Below are positions 60,272-62,526 of a DNA stretch of 62,526 bases, one piece after another (position 1 is the first letter of the stretch; the number at the start of each line of letters is the position of its first letter). The translations under genes were made by a program, and so were the position numbers. A model generated the notes under the pieces. It had not been told where the DNA came from. It saw only the letters and a list, made by a program, of their open reading frames with translations, and made no database searches. This stretch comes from a virus. The DNA is taken from IMG/VR virus record IMGVR_UViG_3300008339_000051, positions 1 to 62,526 of that record. One strand, 5' to 3'.

Positions 60272-61051
60272 ATGATAAAAAAAATAGTACATTTTTCTGA
60301 TTTACATATTCGCCTCTATAAAGACCACGACCTATATAAGTCAATATTGGAAAACGCAATTAATCAATGGAGAGAAATAAATCCTGATAGAATAGTTTTC
60401 ACTGGTGACTTGGTTCATTCTAAAAATCAAATGACACCTGAACTTATTGAGATGGTTAGATGGTTATTGTTAGAGTGTTCATTTATTGCCCCAACTATTA
60501 TTATACCTGGAAACCATGATTTCCTTGTAAATAATATTGAAAGGTTGGACGCTCTAACACCAATCATTAATTCGTTAAATAATAAGAACATTTTCTATTA
60601 CAAAGATAGAGGTGTGTATGAGGATGAAAACATCAGTTGGTGTGTGTATTCACAGTATCAAGGTAATGTTCCACCTGATTTGAATGTTGCAACAGGTATA
60701 AAAGTAGGTTTGTTTCACGGACCAATCCAAGGAATGAAAACTGATTTGGGATTTGACTTTGGTGAGGAAGCTTATGATGTTGAGAAGTTCAACGGACTTG
60801 ATATTGTATTGTGTGGTGACATTCACAAAAGACAAGAGTTTAAGTTTAAGACTGGTAAAGGGTATATGATAGGAAGTCCCATCCAACAGAATATCGGGGA
60901 AAGTATTAAAAATCACGGATATGGTGTTTATGACTTTGAAACTAAAGAATATACTTATATTGATTTGGAAAATCCAAAACCATTTTTAAAGTTTTCAATT
61001 AAATCTTTTGAGGATATTGAAAATGGTATAGAAAAACTTGTAAATGTTTAA
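60272..61051 (+). CDS. 47: Mre11/SbcD-type nuclease (T4 gp47-like)
   Basis: A 259-residue protein with the calcineurin-like phosphoesterase motifs in order: FSDLHIR (Asp10, His12), FTGDLVH (45-46), IPGNHD (80-83), GLFHGPI (His149) and CGDIHKR (His185), then GSPIQQNIGE. With an SbcC/gp46 partner it processes double-strand ends for recombination-driven replication. No gp46-like gene is adjacent; it must lie outside the window or be missing. It is shorter than T4 gp47 (339), lacking most of the C-terminal cap. A 3-base gap to the epimerase-like gene implies co-transcription. Confidence 0.82.
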   Translation: MIKKIVHFSDLHIRLYKDHDLYKSILENAINQWREINPDRIVFTGDLVHSKNQMTPELIEMVRWLLLECSFIAPTIIIPGNHDFLVNNIERLDALTPIINSLNNKNIFYYKDRGVYEDENISWCVYSQYQGNVPPDLNVATGIKVGLFHGPIQGMKTDLGFDFGEEAYDVEKFNGLDIVLCGDIHKRQEFKFKTGKGYMIGSPIQQNIGESIKNHGYGVYDFETKEYTYIDLENPKPFLKFSIKSFEDIENGIEKLVNV

Positions 61052-61054
61052 TTT

Positions 61055-61549
61055 ATGGAAACATCAAGAAGATTACAGAACAAAATATTTTTCGATGATA
61101 GAGGATCGTTTAGTCCATTATCATTGAAAACACTTGAAAAAAATTGGATTCAGAGTAACATTAGTTACAACCCAAAAAAGTTTACATTAAGAGGATTACA
61201 TTTTCAAAAAGGAAATTTTGCACAGTCAAAATTAATCAAAGTTATAAATGGAAAAATATTGGATTTTGTCTTTGATATGAGAGATACTAAAGAAAGTAAA
61301 ACACTTGAATTTTTTGAAATGGGGATGGGTGATGAGATAATAGTACCAAGAGGTTATGCTCACGGATTCATAACATTGGAAAAAGATACGGTTGTACAGT
61401 ATCTAGTTGATAATGACTATAAACCATCTGAAGAAGGTGTTGTAGTTTGGACTAGTTTTCCTCAAATTGAGAATGAAATAAAATCTATTGTACCGGAATT
61501 TGAAATTGATATGGTGATAATATCTGAAAAAGATTTGGTAGAAAAATAG
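61055..61549 (+). CDS. RmlC-like dTDP-sugar 3,5-epimerase
   Basis: A 164-residue cupin protein. FDDRGSF (residues 13-19), TLRGLHFQ (catalytic-type His49 and Arg46), KLIKVINGKILDFVFDMR, then IIVPRGYAHGFITLE and QYLVDNDYKP (Tyr122) follow dTDP-4-dehydrorhamnose 3,5-epimerase almost segment by segment. It is slightly shorter than bacterial RmlC (about 180). No other rhamnose-pathway gene is visible here. It could feed a modified sugar to the glycosyltransferase at 47.7 kb, or alter host nucleotide-sugar pools or surface polysaccharide. Confidence 0.75.
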   Translation: METSRRLQNKIFFDDRGSFSPLSLKTLEKNWIQSNISYNPKKFTLRGLHFQKGNFAQSKLIKVINGKILDFVFDMRDTKESKTLEFFEMGMGDEIIVPRGYAHGFITLEKDTVVQYLVDNDYKPSEEGVVVWTSFPQIENEIKSIVPEFEIDMVIISEKDLVEK

Positions 61550-61553
61550 TAAT

Positions 61554-62219
61554 ATGTCAAATTATGAAATAATAAATGGTGACTATAGAGATTATGAGAT
61601 TCCGAAAGGTATTGTCATAACAGATCCCCCATATAATCAAGGTTACAAATATAATGATTATAAAGATAGGTTGTCAGAAGAAGGGTATGTAGAACTTCTT
61701 TCTAAAATACCAACTCCTTGTGTGATAATTCATTATCCCGAAGAAACAATCAATATTTTACCAAAAGCCATAAAAGACAAGTGTGAACAAGTTGTTTGTT
61801 GGGTATATAACTCAAACACAGGAAAACAATCAAGATTGATATCGTGGTGGGGATGTAAACCTGATTTTAGAAAAGTGAGACAACCATATAAGAACCTTAA
61901 TGACAAACGAATACAAAAAAGGATTTCAGAAGGTAAGACAGGGGCTAAACTTTATGATTGGTGGGAGATAAATCAGGTTAAAAACGTTAGTAAAGAAAAG
62001 ACAGAACATCCTTGTCAAATACCTGAAGAACTTATTGAAAGGATAATTCTTACAACTGCAAACAAAGAAGATTTAATTATTGATGTCTTTGCTGGAAGTG
62101 GAACAACATTGAAAGTAGCCAATCGTCTTGGGTATGAAAGTATTGGTTATGAGATTGATTCCCACTATTGTGAAATCATAAAAAATCGTATGGAATCCGA
62201 TGGAGTTAAAGTTAAATAA
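61554..62219 (+). CDS. DNA methyltransferase (DPPY type)
   Basis: A 221-residue protein. The catalytic DPPY is at residues 24-27 and the SAM-binding motif FAGSGTT at 179-185, in the catalytic-first order of beta-class adenine-N6 or cytosine-N4 methyltransferases. EHPCQIPEELIERII (151-165) is the usual helix before the SAM site. No restriction enzyme gene accompanies it, so protection of phage DNA against host restriction, or regulation, is likely. The target base and site cannot be told. It starts 4 bases after the epimerase-like gene. Confidence 0.8.
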   Translation: MSNYEIINGDYRDYEIPKGIVITDPPYNQGYKYNDYKDRLSEEGYVELLSKIPTPCVIIHYPEETINILPKAIKDKCEQVVCWVYNSNTGKQSRLISWWGCKPDFRKVRQPYKNLNDKRIQKRISEGKTGAKLYDWWEINQVKNVSKEKTEHPCQIPEELIERIILTTANKEDLIIDVFAGSGTTLKVANRLGYESIGYEIDSHYCEIIKNRMESDGVKVK

Positions 62220-62526
62220 ACAAATTGTAGACGGTGTCAATTTGTATTGTTCTAAAAACAATATTGACAATTTAGAAGAATTTATCTATCAATGTTTCAA
62301 ACAAGGATATGACATTAAAAAGTATGGTTTGTTGGGAGAACCACTTAATGAAGGTGAAAAACACTTAAAAACAAGCGGGATTGAAGAAAAATGGGCGGAA
62401 AAAGAGGTAATAGTTGAAAAACGAGTGGAAATACCTGTTGAAGTCATTAAAGAGGTTATAGTTGAGAAAGAGATAATTAAGGAAGTTGAAAAGATTGTTG
62501 AAGTTCCTGTTGAAAAAGTTGTCACA
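62200..62526 (+). CDS. Partial protein with Val/Glu/Lys repeats, cut by window end
   Basis: The ATG at 62200 lies inside the methyltransferase gene (20-base overlap) and the frame stays open to the end of the window, 109 codons. The N-terminal 60 residues look globular (IVDGVNLYCSKNNIDNLEEF). From residue 66 on, the sequence becomes repeated Val-Glu-Lys-Glu and Val-Glu-(I/V)-Pro-Val-Glu units (EKEVIVEKRVEIPVEVIKEV), forming a charged extended or coiled segment. The function is unknown. Confidence 0.6.
   Translation, partial: MELKLNKQIVDGVNLYCSKNNIDNLEEFIYQCFKQGYDIKKYGLLGEPLNEGEKHLKTSGIEEKWAEKEVIVEKRVEIPVEVIKEVIVEKEIIKEVEKIVEVPVEKVVT

Overview
The window looks like part of the genome of a large T4-like contractile-tailed phage (myovirus) that infects a member of the Bacteroidota, probably a flavobacterium. 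The phage call rests on a tail sheath C-terminus, a tail tube, a tape measure, baseplate proteins like T4 gp25, gp6 and gp53, and T4-type replication proteins (gp32-like, UvsX-like, RNase H/FEN-like, gp41-like helicase, primase, gp47-like nuclease). The host call is inference. The DNA is very AT-rich, start codons are preceded by A-rich tracts with almost no Shine-Dalgarno sequence, fibre proteins carry repeats like those of the flavobacterial gliding adhesin SprB, and there are a DUF5522-like gene and a flavobacterial-style secreted protein. No tRNA, CRISPR array, integrase or insertion sequence was seen. No gene-free stretch exceeds about 165 bases.

Layout. 0-4.7 kb: end of the sheath gene, a HAD-like phosphatase, tail tube, a gp26/tail-chaperone-like gene with a probable frameshifted extension, and the tape measure. 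4.7-16.3 kb: two giant baseplate/tail proteins flanking a small gp53/LysM-like wedge protein. 16.4-17.3 kb: two small genes, one with a Gly/Ala/Pro repeat. 17.4-24.5 kb: a replication and nucleotide-metabolism block (gp32-like, UvsX, FEN, unknown, helicase, class II ribonucleotide reductase, DUF5522-like). 24.5-40 kb: a second baseplate block (gp25, gp6, an 1835-residue protein with membrane segments, and several wedge or fibre-attachment proteins). 40-56.3 kb: a fibre or receptor-binding region of mosaic proteins built from shared small modules joined by Pro/Thr and poly-Thr linkers. It contains a glycosyltransferase and a RuvC-like gene, and its last two fibre genes are on the minus strand. 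56.4-62.5 kb: primase, PD-(D/E)XK nuclease, small genes, a minus-strand secreted protein, two small proteins with a recurring N-terminal peptide, Mre11-like nuclease, an RmlC-like epimerase, a DNA methyltransferase, and a gene cut by the window end.

How it fits together. Structural genes are in tightly packed, often overlapping operons, and most of their transcription units begin shortly after a TATTTAT element. The gp32-like and Mre11-like genes instead follow TTGAC-N18-TATATTT elements. Several structures stand out: a likely +1/-2 programmed frameshift between tube and tape measure; an N-terminal peptide ending in (I/L)xE on four otherwise unrelated proteins, resembling a capsid-targeting propeptide; and the modular fibre region, which could diversify by recombination between its repeated linkers. 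All calls come from reading the sequence; no database search was run.
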